From Cycas panzhihuaensis (lineage: Eukaryota > Cycadophyta), in NCBI GenBank assembly GCA_023213395.1, contig CM041465.1:96603741-96667740 (forward strand): a DNA stretch of 64,000 nucleotides, given 5' to 3'. Positions 1 through 11,230 of the stretch are shown here, piece after piece. Within the stretch, counting starts at the first letter, position 1; the number at the start of each line of letters is the position of its first letter. The notes below the pieces were generated by a model. That model saw only the letters and a list, made by a program, of their open reading frames with translations. It made no database searches and had not been told where the DNA came from. A program made the position numbers and the translations under genes.

Positions 1-1
1 G

Positions 2-658
2 GCGATTCAAGAACTCTTGGAACAAGGAGTGATTAAGCCAAGTTGTTCTCCATGTGGATCACCTATTATTTTGGTGCCAAAGAAAGATGGAGGATGGAGA
101 ATGTGCATTGACTACTGAGCATTGAACAAGATCACCATAAAGAACAGACATCCCTTACCACGGATAGATGAGTTGTTGGACCCGGTGCGATCGAAGATAT
201 TTCAGCAAAATGGACTGAAATCGGGCTACCATCGAGTTCGAATCCGAGAGGAGGATACTTGGAAGACAGCCTTCAAATCGAAGCAAGGATTGTTCGAATA
301 GTTGGTGATGCCGTTTGGTCTATGCAATGCACCTGCCACCTTCATGAGATTAATGAATGAGGTATTAAGACCCTTCATTGATGACTTTGTAATTGTTTAT
401 CTAGATGATATTCTGATTTTTAGCCAAACATGGGAGGAGCACCTCCAACATGTTGAGCAAGTGCTCAAAGTTCTCCAAGAACAGCAGTTAAAACTAAATC
501 TAAAGAAGTGCGAGTTTGGAAAGCAATCTCTCGTCTTCTTAGGTTTCGTGGTTGGAGGAGGAGAATTGAAGATTGACCCAGCAAAGATCGAACTCATTCT
601 CAATTGGCCCACACCTAAGACAACCACGGAGGTAAGAAGTTTCATTGGTGCATGCTAG
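2..658 (+). pseudogene. gypsy reverse transcriptase (partial, broken)
   Basis: This segment encodes the fingers and palm of a gypsy reverse transcriptase, which copies element RNA into cDNA in virus-like particles. Visible blocks in order are [14 protein letters not shown], the FRIREEDTWKTAF-like region, [18 protein letters not shown], and the catalytic VYLDD box near 397-411. A LKKCEFG/VFLGFVV block and the SFIGAC thumb follow. In-frame stops are TGA at 116-118 (expected Arg of DYR), TAG at 299-301 (expected Trp before LVMPFG) and TAG at 656-658 (expected Gln of CQYL). The catalytic aspartates remain but the protein cannot be made whole. The start lies outside the window. Confidence 0.93.
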
Positions 659-1180
659 TATTTAAGAAAATTTATTTTCAGATTCTCTCAAATTGCAGCA
701 CCTCTTCATGCATTGACGAGAGGACATGCAAAGTTTCATTGGGAGAATGAACAAGAAAAAGCTTTCAAGCTTTTGAAGCAGAAAATCTGCGAGGCATCAA
801 TGTTAGCTCTACCCTCACTGCAGAAGCCATTTGAATTGGAGACTGATGCTTCAGGTTATGCCATGGGAGCAGTATTGAAGCAAGAAGGAAAACTGATAGC
901 TTACCATTCAGAGACATTTAATGGAGCTGTCATAAACTACCCAACTTACGATAAGGAGCTCTATGCATTGCACCAAGCAGTGAAGCATTGGAGACCCTAT
1001 TTGTTGGGAAAAGAAGTGGTCATCCACACCGACCACAAGCTTTTGCAATTTTGCAGACTCGGTCAAGTTGCGGCTAGGCACATGAAGTGGATGTCCTATT
1101 TATAGCAGTTTCACATCGTGGTAAAATACAAGAAAGGAGCGGCGAATAAGATTGCGAGACTTCTTTGTCCGGACCTCCTC
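659..1180 (+). pseudogene. gypsy RNase H domain (broken)
   Basis: In the same frame as the RT, this encodes the RT connection and RNase H domain that degrades the RNA strand of the hybrid. The segment reads YLRKFIFRFSQIAAPLHALT, then the RNase H core: FELETDASGYAMGAVL (first Asp), TYDKELYALHQAVKHWRPYL (catalytic Glu) and VVIHTDHKLLQF (third Asp). A TAG at 1,103-1,105 replaces the expected Gln before QFHIV. The reading then continues KYKKGAANKIARLL, where a functional copy usually has ADALSR. The catalytic triad is therefore present in a dead frame. Confidence 0.92.
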
Positions 1181-1197
1181 AACAACAAGGTAATTCC

Positions 1198-2090
1198 GGT
1201 TTGTTGGTAGCTATGCAATTTCAACCTTTACGTCATGATGAATATGTTGATTTGTATTTGAAAGATGAGGCATTCAAGCCTATCTTTGAGCGACTCTGAC
1301 AAGGAAAAGTAGTTCAGATTTCGGTGAAAGATGGACTTCTTTGCAAGCAAGACAAGCTTTGCATTCCAAAGCATGCGAGGCCGAATAAAGTGGATAAGAG
1401 AAGCTCACACCTCTCGAGTTGCGGGACACTTTGGAGTGGGAAAGGCGTTGCTAAACTTGCGATATATGTATTGGCCAAACATGCAACAAGATGTGACTAC
1501 GGCGATGCGGTGTACATTATGTAGCACATCAAAGCCGGCCAATAGGAAGTTTGGATTGTACATTCCACTTCCTGTTCCATCACGACCATGGGAAAGTATC
1601 TCCATGGATTTCTTGGGAGGACTACCACAAACCAAAAATGGTATGGATTATTTGTTCGTTGTTGTTGATCGGTTCAGTAAAATGATGATGTTGATTCCCT
1701 GTAAGAAAACACATACACGAGAAGACATAGCTAGATTATTTTTCCAGCATGTTTGGAAGTGTTTTAGACTTCCCAACTCAATCATTTCTGATCGAGACAG
1801 CAGATTTCTGAGTCATTTGTGGCAAACACTTTAGGGAATGATGGATACGAAGCTAAAGATGAGTACAGCTTTTCATCCTCAAACAGACGGCCAGACTGAA
1901 GTTGTAAACAGGACATTGGTACAGCTGTTACGAGGATACAATGCAAGCATCCTAAGACTTGGGATGAAAGTCTCCCATACTTGCAATTTGCATTCAATAG
2001 AGCTATCCATAGCTCAACCCAGAAATCACCATTTGAGGTATGTTTGGGATTTACGCAAGTCCTTTCGATTTAGAATTTTCTGCTCAATTT
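1198..2090 (+). pseudogene. gypsy integrase (broken)
   Basis: This is the integrase that joins cDNA ends to the target chromosome. The N-terminal part starts near 1,198 with LLVAMQFQPLRHDEYVDLYL and moves to another frame near 1,385. The zinc-binding HHCC module is visible as REAHTSRVAGHFG followed by RCTLC. The catalytic core shows SMDFLGGLP, SIISDRDSRFLS and [13 protein letters not shown], giving the D, D and E residues. A TAG near 1,832 stands where the family has Trp of LWQTLWG. A one-base shift near 1,944 moves the frame again, after which the expected [19 protein letters not shown] block reads cleanly. Confidence 0.92.
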
Positions 2091-2100
2091 TCTGCAGGAA

Positions 2101-2673
2101 ATGGAAAGGAGGAAGAAGGAGATGAAAAGGCACAAAGATTCTTGTAAAGAATCAGGAAAATCCATCAACAGGTTGAAGAGCAACTTCAAAAATCTCAACA
2201 GAGATACAAGCAGCGCCATGATGCACATAGAACCAGCCATTCCTTTAAGGAAGGAGATAGAGTTTGGTTACACCTCGATGAAAAGATTGCAAGGTGAAGG
2301 CAAAAAGTTAAAGCCTTTACGATATGGTCCTTTTACAATTTTGAAAAAAATTGGGGAAAATGCTTTCCAGCTTGAACTTCTAGAATTCATGAAGATGTAT
2401 TTCGTAGTGAATGTTGAGAATCTGAAGATGTTCGAGCCATCCATGTTGGATGAAGATGAAGACGGAGTTCCACTCTTACCAAACCCAGAAGAGTTGCGGA
2501 TAGAGAAAGAGGAACCAATGCAAAATGATTGCATTCTTCAAAGGAAGCAGATCGAGACTCGAAGAGGCATAATTGAGTCCTTCAGAATTGCAGAGAAAGG
2601 ACAAGTACTTAGCAAAGCAAAATGGTACAATAAGGAGACAGGAAAAATTAAATTCCCTCATCTACAACTATAA
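2101..2673 (+). pseudogene. gypsy integrase C-terminal region and tail
   Basis: A 190-residue reading frame holds the integrase C-terminal domain: a basic stretch, then KPLRYGPFTILKKIGENAFQ and FVVNVENLKMFEP. A ~90-residue tail follows with an acidic segment and ILQRKQIETRRGI plus KAKWYNKETG near the stop. The tail sits where chromoviruses carry a chromodomain and has a similar aromatic/basic pattern, but I cannot show that it is one. The first ~60 codons are partly out of frame: the neighbouring frame gives the expected HQQVEEQLQKSQQRYKQRHD. The frame ends at 2,671-2,673. Confidence 0.8.
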
Positions 2674-3640
2674 AGTTCATGAGGCCATGAACTCCTAAAA
2701 AGGAGTTCGATCCATTTCGGATCTTTAAAATACTCTAAATACTTTGTTTTTCATGTAAATGGTCTTTATGTAGTAGAAAATTGCCTTAAAAAGGCTTAAT
2801 GGTCTTCATTTAGTAGAAATATACCTTTAAAAGGCTTAAAAATGTAAAAATGTATTTCTACAAGTGTAAAAGGTGCTATAAGCGCTGCAAAGCGCTATTA
2901 AGGTGCTATCAAGGTGTTACGCATAAGCTACTACTGCTCTGAGCTATGCAATTCTGAGGCTACAGTCTACGCTGAAGTCTTCTGTGAAGTCAAAAATGGG
3001 AAAATAACAAAAACGGAAATGGTTTTGGCGGACAAGCAGTAGTTTGGCACAAAATTTGAGGAGAAGGTGTGCACACGTGTCCTCTATGCATTTAAAGAGG
3101 AAAAACTCCAAAATAAACGGATTTTCCTAAGATTTATCAAACCATTTTGAAACCCATTACGGAAAAACGGAAATATCTCTCTCAAATAGAAACGCTTTTA
3201 AGCGAAATTCGAGAGAGGAATCTGGGGGATCTCGACAAGGATTTTTGACATGAAAGAGAGGGCCTTGACCCTAGGCAGATGGAGCAAGATTCAAGGAAAG
3301 CGACAAGAAATTGACTTTACGAAGGAGAGCGGCTCCAGTGTGAAAATCCGCGTTGGGAGAGAACACGGTAAAGCAGTGAAAAATCATTGTAGGGATCTGG
3401 AAGGAGCCTAGAAAATCATAGCCGCATCCCAGAAGAGAAGGCGAAAAGCGGTAGTCGGAAGAGGCGCTAGCCGTTTCTTCCTCACCAAAACGGGTTTTTG
3501 GTAACAAAAACCAAAAAGCAGGTTGCAGACTTGAGACAGAGGTTTTGAATGAGCGGCCGGCTCAAGGGCGCCAGCTCTCATCTTATCTCTCCCAAAGCAG
3601 CTAGATCCATTGCATGCTCGACAGCACAAAACAAAGGAGT
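2674..3640. other. 3' noncoding tail of the gypsy fragment, likely LTR
   Basis: No supportable gene. The position just after integrase makes it the probable 3' UTR and LTR, but the second LTR lies outside the window so ends cannot be set. It carries an 8-bp-stem hairpin at 2,689-2,708 (GAACTCCT and AGGAGTTC around AAAA), the tandem duplication listed next, and several repeats of GGTGCTAT and AGCGCT at 2,870-2,920. Minus-strand open frames at 3,271-3,629 have no domain features. Confidence 0.45.
2761..2842 (+). repeat. ~40-bp imperfect tandem duplication
   Basis: Two adjacent ~40-bp units both begin GGTCTT, contain TTTAGTAGAAA or TGTAGTAGAAA, and end AAAAGGCTTAA. They differ at about six positions. 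Confidence 0.75.
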
Positions 3641-4389
3641 TTATAAGAAAATTCTAATATTTTCAATTCTATGTAATAATATGTAAATTGATTCTAGATT
3701 TTGTTTCAATTGGTTAAAGTTTTTACTTTCCCATTCAAGATTCAGATCAAAAACAGTACATAAACAGCCCTAACTATCTCTTAACATATAGATGTGGGCT
3801 CTTAAGTGTGCATATTACTGCGATACGAGTCCTTTCTCACATATAATATCACTATAACTCAAAGTTTAATCACAACCATTTGTGGTGTTAATAAATGCAG
3901 TCCAATTTTAGTATAAAGGGCATAAACAGTCCAAAGAAAGCTTCAATCTCTCCCTTATACAGAGAAGGTGTTTTCAATGGCTACAAAAGCTAATTTTCTT
4001 TGAATTTTATAGTGTTTTTGATGCGTAACGAATTGACTTATATGTATCTATAGATGGTTGTCCTTATAGTCGCTGAATCACCATCAAGACTTGCTCTGCA
4101 TGTATCAATCTTTGCAATAGACTTTCAACCGGCTTCGGATGGCCCCCAACGAGCCAACTCTAACCATAAACATGGACTTCACACCAGAATATTGAATCTA
4201 ATAACCCTTATGTTATGTTGAATAGTTATCTTCACTGCTTCAACCTCCACCGATACACTATGCTTGCTTCTGCATGTTGTTGAAGTTGATGGATCCTCAA
4301 GACTCGTCTTGGGTTAGACAACATTACCCAGCAGCCAACGATCACACCACTTCACTCAACGTCAGGCCTTAGCTGTGTAGGATCTTACA
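3641..4389. other. gene-free stretch, possible leader of minus-strand element
   Basis: I see no coding potential. The right part, ~4,000-4,389, lies where the untranslated leader of the minus-strand LTR element at 4,402 should be, since the PBS at 4,390-4,401 points leftward. Nothing else is recognisable. Confidence 0.4.
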
Positions 4390-4401
4390 GCTCTGATACC
4401 A
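4390..4401 (-). other. primer-binding site (initiator tRNA-Met type)
   Basis: On the minus strand this reads TGGTATCAGAGC, the standard plant copia PBS where the tRNA primes minus-strand cDNA. It directly abuts the CA end of the LTR at 4,402, which fixes that LTR's orientation. Confidence 0.85.
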
Positions 4402-4771
4402 TGTTTGGGAACATGAAATCATATACGAATGTTTCCAACCACAGAGTCTTTTATCATACATAGCAAGCAAGAAAACAAATATATACAGATAACAGATGTA
4501 TAGTATTCAGGAATTTACGTGGGAAAACCCTTTTGGGAAAAACCCATTACAAAAGGATCCTTGATGGATCTCTTAGATTATTACATAATGGATTTATACA
4601 ATGATCTTCAATGTTGAATATACAAGGTCTCAAGGCATTTATACTCTCTAAGAGGTGTCACTCGATTAGGGTTATGACCCTCCGAATAAGTCGCACCTTT
4701 TGGCTTGGCACCTTTTCACTTAATTAAACCACATTAACATTAACTAAGTGGCTTAATAATTAACTGTCACA
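4402..4771 (-). mobile_element. LTR of a minus-strand Ty1/copia-type element
   Basis: On the minus strand the segment begins TGTGACAG and ends CCCAAACA, the usual TG...CA LTR ends, and the PBS follows at once. A TATAAAT box on the minus strand at 4,637-4,643 is about 130 bp into the LTR, a sensible promoter position. The outer end at 4,771 is chosen by the TG rule and is less certain than the inner end. No pol region of this element is recognisable to the left, so it is a truncated 5' end or a near-solo LTR. Confidence 0.65.
4637..4643 (-). promoter_or_regulatory. TATA box in minus-strand LTR
   Basis: Minus-strand TATAAAT, ~130 bp downstream of the proposed LTR start; spacing fits an LTR promoter. 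Confidence 0.4.
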
Positions 4772-4777
4772 TTAATA

Positions 4778-6938
4778 CATTTTTATTTCAATTTGATTTT
4801 AAGTTTTTATATGCATTATACCAACTTTGCATGTTGCCTTAGTGATGGGTATGTGAGCAACTCGACCAATGAGGATAGATACCCATTAATGGCACAATAA
4901 AATCATCCACCTGAGCCTTATTTGAAAAGAAATGGCCCTTGAACACTTCCAAAGCACCTTTGCCATCTTTTTCCCCTTTAATTGGTAGATTTCATCATTT
5001 TCTACTTTTAAGATTTTGCTTGATTTCTTAAATTTTGTCAATCTTTCTCTGGCCCTCTCGTGAATCTCACCCCATTGTGAAATTTAGAGCTAGACATGAC
5101 ACATCATGGCAAAATTGTAACGATACATCACATCTTGTTATAAATCTTTTATAACTGGACATTAAGACCTGTTGTCAAATTCGTAGTTGAATGTGACATC
5201 CAACTCTAAATTTGATGACGGGGTGTGATGTCCCGTTTTGACTCACAACATGACATCATGTTCTATTTTGAAAATAAAAACTAGGCATGATGCCCTCTTA
5301 TAAAGTTGTGAGCAACCAATCTTCTAATGTTTATTGTATTTTTTCTACCTTTCTTCCATTAGAATTTATGATGGGCTTTATGGGAGGGAATAAGGAGTTA
5401 ATGCTCCATCCTCTTCTGGACCCTACATTGGGTCAAAAACCATGCTCTTTTGCCCATGGCTTGAAGTGAAGCTTTGAACCTCCTTTTTCTATTGGAATTT
5501 CATTAAATTCCTTCACCAAACTGACATTTATTTCTCTTTAAATCCATGACTCAATACCATGGATTTTGGCCCATAATTTTTCCAAACCTATGGGTTTCAA
5601 TTCCTTCCTTCTACTTCTATAAGTCACCTCTCATTCGATTGGAATGGAGGAGGAGTTTTGTTGTAAGGAAGTGGTGTTTGATTGTCTCTAGAATTTTCCC
5701 CTCTTGTTGAGTATTTGATTTCATGTTTGAGAGAGCATTTTGGAGTGAGGTGATGCTATTTAAGTGATGGGAGAAGCTTGAAGGTTTAGGATTAGAAAGC
5801 TTGGAGGGTTCATTCATTCCTTGGGGCTCATATGAGATGGTGATACACCAATTTAAGGCCCTACTATTGTTGGGTTTGCTTGGAAGTGTTAATAGGGTTA
5901 GATTTCTTTGTTTTGCTTTTATATTTCATAGATACCTTGCTTTGCTTTGTAACAGACATTGTAAGTGAAGATGTGCATTCAAAGGCTATCTTTCATTACA
6001 AGTTATGAAGGAGTAACGAGACACAGAGCTTTCTTTTTCTCTCTCGTTAGTTGAAATTGCATATCAGGGAGGGTAGATGTTGTTTGATTTTTTTTTCAAG
6101 TTGGTAAATTTGTTAAGTAATTTCAAGCCATTTTAAAGTTAATTTTTAGGCAATTTGATATCTTTATATTATTATTATTATTTTTTTGTCATAAAGCAAT
6201 TTGGCAAGGAAAAATATTGTAAGGTTTCATGTAAATTTTTAAACTAACAATCAAATGGGTGCTTTTAGTTTTTAGTTTGGTTGTTGTGTTTTGGCAAACT
6301 TGGGAGTAAGGAAGCAAATGCATTAAAAAAAAAATTCAAGGCTAAAAAGAGTGCTAAAAGATACTTCTTCCTATCCCTTCTTCTTTTTGTATTTTCAACT
6401 TTTCACATAAATTGAAAAGGGTTAAAAAGTTCTCTTTTGTTTCTATTAAAAAAAAAAGAAAAAAAGAAAAAGAAAAAGGATGTTTTCTTTCTCTCCCACT
6501 CGATTTCAAAAAGTGAAAAAGGAAGGTGGAATGCTTGTTTGCTTTATGTCCATTTAGTTGTTTGCTTACTCGCCCTTCTTCTCCTTTGTTTTAGGTTTTA
6601 ATTAGATAACAACCAAAAGAAAAGAGGATAAAAGGAAGGTTTTGATTAATATTGTACTTAATAGGATGTTCTTTATGGAGTGGGAGATTTTGCACTTGTT
6701 GTGAGTCTTCAAATCTGTGGAGCTATGGGTCCATGTATTTAGAGTAGGTTGATGTGTTGGGTGTATTTAATTGAATAACTATTTAGTTGCATTAAGGTCT
6801 TATCTCTACTTATCTAACCTTATTTAGGTTGGGGTCTTCACTTGTGTTGGAGGAGGGGCTACTTGGGACTTTAATTGGATTTTATTATTAGTGCAACAGG
6901 GTAGTCTTGCATTTGAGGTTAGATTGGCATTTATCGTG
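4778..6938 (+). repeat. left arm of giant inverted repeat
   Basis: This ~2.16-kb arm matches the reverse complement of 14,624-13,308 joined to 8,084-7,021. The blocks I aligned are colinear along the whole arm. The stretch 5,870-6,010 pairs with 7,925-8,060, 5,640-5,860 with 13,310-13,760, 6,590-6,938 with 7,021-7,380, and the outer tip CATTTTTATTTC at 4,778 with the tip ending at 14,624. By eye, identity is roughly three quarters to 85 percent in these blocks. No transposase or other domain is visible. A foldback element, an inverted duplication, or two copies of one repeat inserted head to head are all possible. Confidence 0.88.
5287..5469 (+). other. short reading frame conserved in both arms
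   Basis: A 60-codon frame in the left arm resembles the minus-strand frame at 13,822-14,031 in the right arm. Both start MMP, share Y-C-FSTxxP and FMMGFM-G-KELM, and then diverge. It has no recognised domain and the similarity may simply follow the DNA repeat, so I do not call it a gene. Confidence 0.3.
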
Positions 6939-7020
6939 TTTTGAATAGGACACATGGTGTCCACTTGATCTTTCCAACCACATGCAGGTAGGATAATCAC
7001 CCACCATCAACCCATTTGAA
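6939..7020. repeat. central spacer of the inverted repeat
   Basis: These 82 bp have no counterpart in the other arm and would form the loop of a foldback. They contain a short hairpin, GGACAC and GTGTCC around ATG at 6,948-6,962. Confidence 0.6.
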
Positions 7021-8084
7021 CAATGATGAAGATTAACCTGAGCTTGAGTGTAAGATTACCCTACTCCACTAGTGATAAAATCTAGTTAGAGCCCATGTAG
7101 CGCCTCCTCAAGCATAGGTAAAGACTTTACCCTAAATAAAGCTATAAAAGTAGAGAAAAGATTCTAATGCAACTTAAATGCTTGTTTGATTAATTACACA
7201 TAACACATCAATCTATGCTAAATATATAGACCTTTGGCTCAGTGGGTTTGAAGACTTGCAACAAATGCAAAATCCCCCACTCTATGAAGGACACTGTATC
7301 AAGTGTGACCTTAATCAAGATCTTATTTTTGTCCTCTTTTCTTTTGGTTATCTAATTAAAACGTAAAACAAAGGAAAAGAGGGAGAAACAAACAAATGAG
7401 TAAACGACAATAAGACAATTCACTTTTCTTTCTTACTTTTTGAGAGAGAGAGAGAGAGAGAGAGTATCTTTTTATTTTTTTCTTAAATAGAAATAAAAGA
7501 ATATTCATTGAAGCCTTTTTAATTCATACGAACTTCAAGGTAGAAAGACAAGAAGAAAAAGGGGTAGGAAGAGGCACTTTTAGCATCCTTTCTAGTCTTA
7601 GATAATTTTTTTTTTAATGTATTTGCCTCCTCACTCCCGAGTGCATCAAAATACAACAATAACCAAGTAAAATGATGAGAGCACCTATTTGATTGTTAGT
7701 TAAATTTAGGCAAAATCTAGTTGCATTTTTGCTTGCCAAATTGTGCATTGATGCAAAAAAAATTTATATAAAAATATCAAATTGCTTACAATTAAGATTA
7801 AAAGCAATTTGAAATTACTAAGTAAATTTACTAACCTAGAAAAAATTTGGCAGTAGCTTCTCTATCCTATAGGCAATTTCAATTGGTAGGAGAGAGAATA
7901 AAAGGTCCAAGTTTCGTCAACCCTTCATAACCTGCAATGAAAGATAGGATCTAAGTGTACACCTTCACACGCAATGTTAGTTACAAAGCAAAGCAAGATA
8001 TTTATGAAATTTAAAAGCAAAACAAAGGAATCTAACCCTATTGTTATTTTCAAGCAATCTCAGCAAATGTGGGGGCGTTAGATA
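7021..8084 (-). repeat. right arm of inverted repeat, inner part
   Basis: This is the reverse complement of about 5,870-6,938. It is interrupted at 8,084 by the copia insertion and continues from 13,308. The last five bases, AGATA at 8,080-8,084, are the left copy of the copia target duplication. Confidence 0.88.
7442..7464 (+). repeat. (GA)n microsatellite
   Basis: About eleven GA dinucleotides without interruption, inside the right arm of the inverted repeat. The left arm has only a short CT-rich counterpart near 6,488, so the tract expanded after the arms separated. Confidence 0.95.
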
Positions 8085-8300
8085 TATTCAGATATAATGT
8101 TTTATCTAGGAAAGAAAGGGGGTCATGTTAGGACCACCCTTAATGTACTCATAAGATCATGCCACTTGGCAGTCTGAGAGTGATCGGTTACATTAGAAGT
8201 TGTAACCATCACATCATTGATGTATACTTAAGGAGATTGAATCTCAATAATATCAAGTACTCTTTTCTTCTCTATTTAAGTTATGCTCTATTTTTCATCA
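8085..8300 (+). repeat. 5' LTR of the copia element
   Basis: 216 bp matching the 3' LTR at 13,092 except for about five substitutions. The expected TG start has decayed to TA, and the end is TTTTTCATCA directly before the PBS. A TATTTAA-like stretch near 8,273 could serve as a promoter box but is changed to TGTTTAA in the 3' copy. Confidence 0.96.
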
Positions 8301-8312
8301 TGGTATCAGAGC
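8301..8312 (+). other. primer-binding site, initiator tRNA-Met type
   Basis: TGGTATCAGAGC begins at the first base after the LTR, the standard copia arrangement. Confidence 0.95.
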
Positions 8313-9002
8313 AGGCCAGTTTAAACTGATTCATTTTCTGATGAATTTCTTCTGTCAAGACAATTCAGTCAAGAGTGCAAGAAGGAGACAAGTCAGTAGG
8401 ACTTTCCTGCAAGTCAGAGATCATCATTTTTTCTAGTGTACGGGAAATGCGGATGCATGCAGAGGCGTGTACGGACGAGAATTTTTTCGAAGTGTCAGAT
8501 CAAAGCAAAATTTGGTGGGGAGATAGATCAGAGCACGCTGAAGACATTTCTCTTCTAGAGCTGATTCATCTGAGGTCGTTTTGAAGGCCAAATCGAGCCC
8601 GAACAAGTCCACGCGGGTTTGAAGGAATTTTCTCAAAAATCTTCTCGATTTGCTCATAAAATCGGGTAATTCCAGTCATAAACTCTTCTTAGCATTAATA
8701 CCTTCGATTTGCATCCGGGTTTGAAGATTTATTTCAAGAATTTCTCAGTATTTTTTCAAAAATTCAACTTTCTGCCCTAGCTGCCCTTTTTCCTTCCAGA
8801 GCAGATTTCTTCCATCTGAAAACTGATTTTGAAAAACTGACTTCAGATTTAGGTAGGCGACTGAGAAACCTCGATTTTGAGGTACTTTTTCATTTTGGCC
8901 GTACATCTAGGGTTCCGTGATTAATGCAGATAATTGCATTTGACGGACTTCAAATCCTGTCCTTTAACCTGAAAAATAATATGTTCCTCCCTCATCTCTC
9001 TA
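8313..9002. other. 5' untranslated leader of the copia element
   Basis: About 690 bp lie between PBS and the first recognisable gag codons. The open frame at 8,375-8,584 has no domain and is not called. Confidence 0.6.
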
Positions 9003-9900
9003 CCTGAACCAGAAAAATTAACTGGCTCAAATTATCATGTATGAAAAATTAAAATAGAAATAATTTTGAGGGTGAAAATGCAGGAAATTCTTTGAAAGGA
9101 ATGAAACGTCCTCCAGTTGGCGATGATAAGCTAAGAAATTGGATTGAAAGAAATAATATGGCCAGTCTCACATTAAAAATGTCCATTTCCGATTCTGTCA
9201 TAGTTTATGTCGAAAAATTGAATCGGGCATATGAAATCTAGAAATGCTTGGAAAATTTATATGGACAAAAGAATAAGGCAAGAATAATTGCACTCAAAGA
9301 AGAGTTGCACAAGCTTCACATGAGAGAAAATGAAGAGGTAGAAGAATTTATGCATAAAATCATTACTGTGAGAAATATTTTTTTGAGTGCTGGAGGTCTA
9401 ATTTCTAAACAAGACCTTGTGGAAATTGTAACAGCAAGACTGCCAAAGTCGTTTGACACAATTGTCAACACTATCACAGACAGTGATAGGTTAGACAAAT
9501 TAACTCTTGATGAATTGACAGGTTTATTATTAAGACAAGAACAGAGAAACAGAAGATATGGAAACATGACAGAATTGGAGGATGCATTTGCGTCTAGACT
9601 CAATCTCATGCCAAGAGGAAGACAACAGTTTTGAGGACCAAGCAGAACATCAGACTTCTGGGGACGAGGACGCTGGTAAAATTCCAGAGGACAAGGACGC
9701 GGCAGAGAAAACAGAGTCTGCTACAACTGTGGAAGAACCGGACATTTCGCCAGCAGTTGTAGAATCTTTGACATATCTTTCTGCGGACAAAGTGGACACT
9801 ATCCATATCAGTGCCCACAGAGACGAAGTAAAATTCAGAAAGGAAAGCGGCCTATTAGAGGTTACAACAAAGAAAAGGACGAAGAGGAAGAGGAAGAGGA
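9003..9900 (+). pseudogene. copia gag and nucleocapsid (broken)
   Basis: Gag forms the particle and binds RNA. The first recognisable residues are PEPEKLTGSNYHV, the usual copia start, followed by a TGA where Trp is expected and a frameshift near 9,095. The UBN2-type capsid core reads LENLYGQKNKARIIALKEEL, KLHMRENEEVEEFMHKI, RLPKSFDTIVNTI and TLDELTGLLLRQEQ. Stops occur at 9,239 (TAG for Trp), 9,632 (TGA for Arg) and ~9,677. In the same frame the nucleocapsid shows an intact CYNCGRTGHFASSC knuckle at 9,719-9,760 and a second, damaged knuckle (CGQSGHYPYQC, first Cys lost). A Glu-rich tract ends it at ~9,915. Confidence 0.93.
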
Positions 9901-9928
9901 AGAAGAAGAGACAGCATTCATCATAGCA

Positions 9929-11230
9929 TTGGTTACCGATATGAAAGACAAAGACATATGGTACATAGATTCAGGAGCCTCCAAACATATGACAAGTCGG
10001 GAAGAATGGTTTCAAACCATGAATCCCTATAATATGGACAAATTAGTAGAACTGGATGACAAGTATTCCCTTAATATAAAAGGGATTGGAACTATTTCAG
10101 TAAATCTGGATGGAAATGAAAAAAGAATTGGAAATGTTTTGTTTGTACCAGATCTAAAAATGAATCTCCCCTCTGTCTCTCAATTGAGCAAAAAGAGTTG
10201 GAGAACCATTTTTGATGAAGAAGGGAATTGCCATATTCTAGATATGAAAAAAGATGGAACAATTGTTAGAAAAGGAGTCAGATGTAATGATCTTTACAAA
10301 CTCCTGTCGGATCCTGTACTTCCTTACCTGGAAGAAAAAGCTTGTACTGCTTCTAAATCTAATAATAAAGCATGGCATTTGAGGTATGGGAATCTTTCAA
10401 TTGATACACTTAAATAAATGAAAAAATCAGGAATGGTAAATGGCCTACCTAATATTTCATCAGATACATTTGTTTGTAAAGGTTGTCAACTCGGCAAACA
10501 TCACAGACTTCCTTTTAAAGAAAGTATTTGGAGAGCTCAGTCTAAATTATAATCGATATACACAGATATCTGTGGTCCAATTACACCTTTGACAATTAAT
10601 AGATGCAGATACTTCTTAACTTTCATTGATGACTTCACTCGAAAAGTGTGGGTATATTTCTTACATAATAAGTTAGAAGTTTTTGAAACATTTAAAGAAT
10701 TTAAAGCAGAAACAGAGCTAGAATCAGGAACGAAAATCAAATGCATCAGATCAGATGGAGGAGGGGAATATATATCAAAGGAGTTTCTAAATTACTGCAG
10801 GGATCGAGGAATTCGTAGACAGGTTACAACTCCTTACACCCCTCAGTCGAATGGAGTGGCTGAAAGAAAGAATAGAACTCTGATGGAAATGGCTCGAAGC
10901 ATGATGTATGGAACTAAAATATCTAAGACATATTGGGCAGAAGCAGTTAGCACAACATGCTACCTAATAAACAGAAGTCCAACAAAAGCATTGAAGGATG
11001 TCACTCTAGAAGAAGCTTGGACAGGACAAAAACCCAATGTAAGTCTTCTTAAAGTGTTTGATAGTCAAGCATTTGTGCATATTCCTAATAAAAGAAGGTC
11101 CAAATTGGATGCAAAAAGCATAGAATGTGTCTTAATAGGCTACAGTAAAAATTCAAAGGCATATAAATGCATAGATCCAAAAACAAATAAAATCTATGTA
11201 AGCAGAGATGTTATTTTTAACGAAGAAAAC
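9929..11230 (+). pseudogene. copia protease and integrase (broken)
   Basis: The aspartic protease starts with IWYIDSGASKHMTS near 9,953, so the catalytic DSG is intact, and ends with NVLFVPDLKMNLPSVSQL. The GAG-pre-integrase module follows: AWHLRYGNLSIDTL and CKGCQLGKHHRLPF, with a TAA at 10,415 (expected Gln) and another at ~10,550. The integrase core keeps YTDICGP, a FLTFIDDFTRKVWVYF block, IRSDGGGEYISKEF and TPQSNGVAERKNRTL, giving D-D-E. The C-terminal segment has RRSKLDAKSIECVLIGYS and NKIYVSRDVIFNEEN. Most of integrase is one open frame from 10,589, with only the upstream stops disabling it. Confidence 0.95.

Larger units (their letters stand above)
1..2673 (+). mobile_element. Ty3/gypsy pol fragment, 5' end outside window
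   Basis: A plus-strand gypsy polyprotein reads in order reverse transcriptase, RNase H, integrase and a C-terminal tail, which is the gypsy order with integrase last. Gag and protease would lie left of the window. The frame is broken by at least five in-frame stops and two or more frameshifts, near 1,385 and 1,944. Most of the stops sit where the family consensus has CGA, CAG or TGG, so they look like C-to-T or G-to-A changes. No long LTR copy is visible on both sides, so the element ends are not fixed. Confidence 0.93.

Noticed and set aside
2470-2673. Chromodomain at the end of the first gypsy element
   Set aside because: Position and aromatic/basic pattern are suggestive, but the aromatic cage residues could not be placed with confidence.
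3271-3629. Two overlapping minus-strand open frames after the gypsy element
   Set aside because: No domain, no homologous copy in the window, and located in the presumed LTR; consistent with chance open frames.
5617-5817. Minus-strand 66-codon frame in the left arm
   Set aside because: The matching right-arm segment (13,540-13,760) does not keep the frame, so DNA similarity and not coding explains it.
8375-8657. Small overlapping frames in the copia leader
   Set aside because: They lie between PBS and gag, overlap on opposite strands and have no recognisable features.
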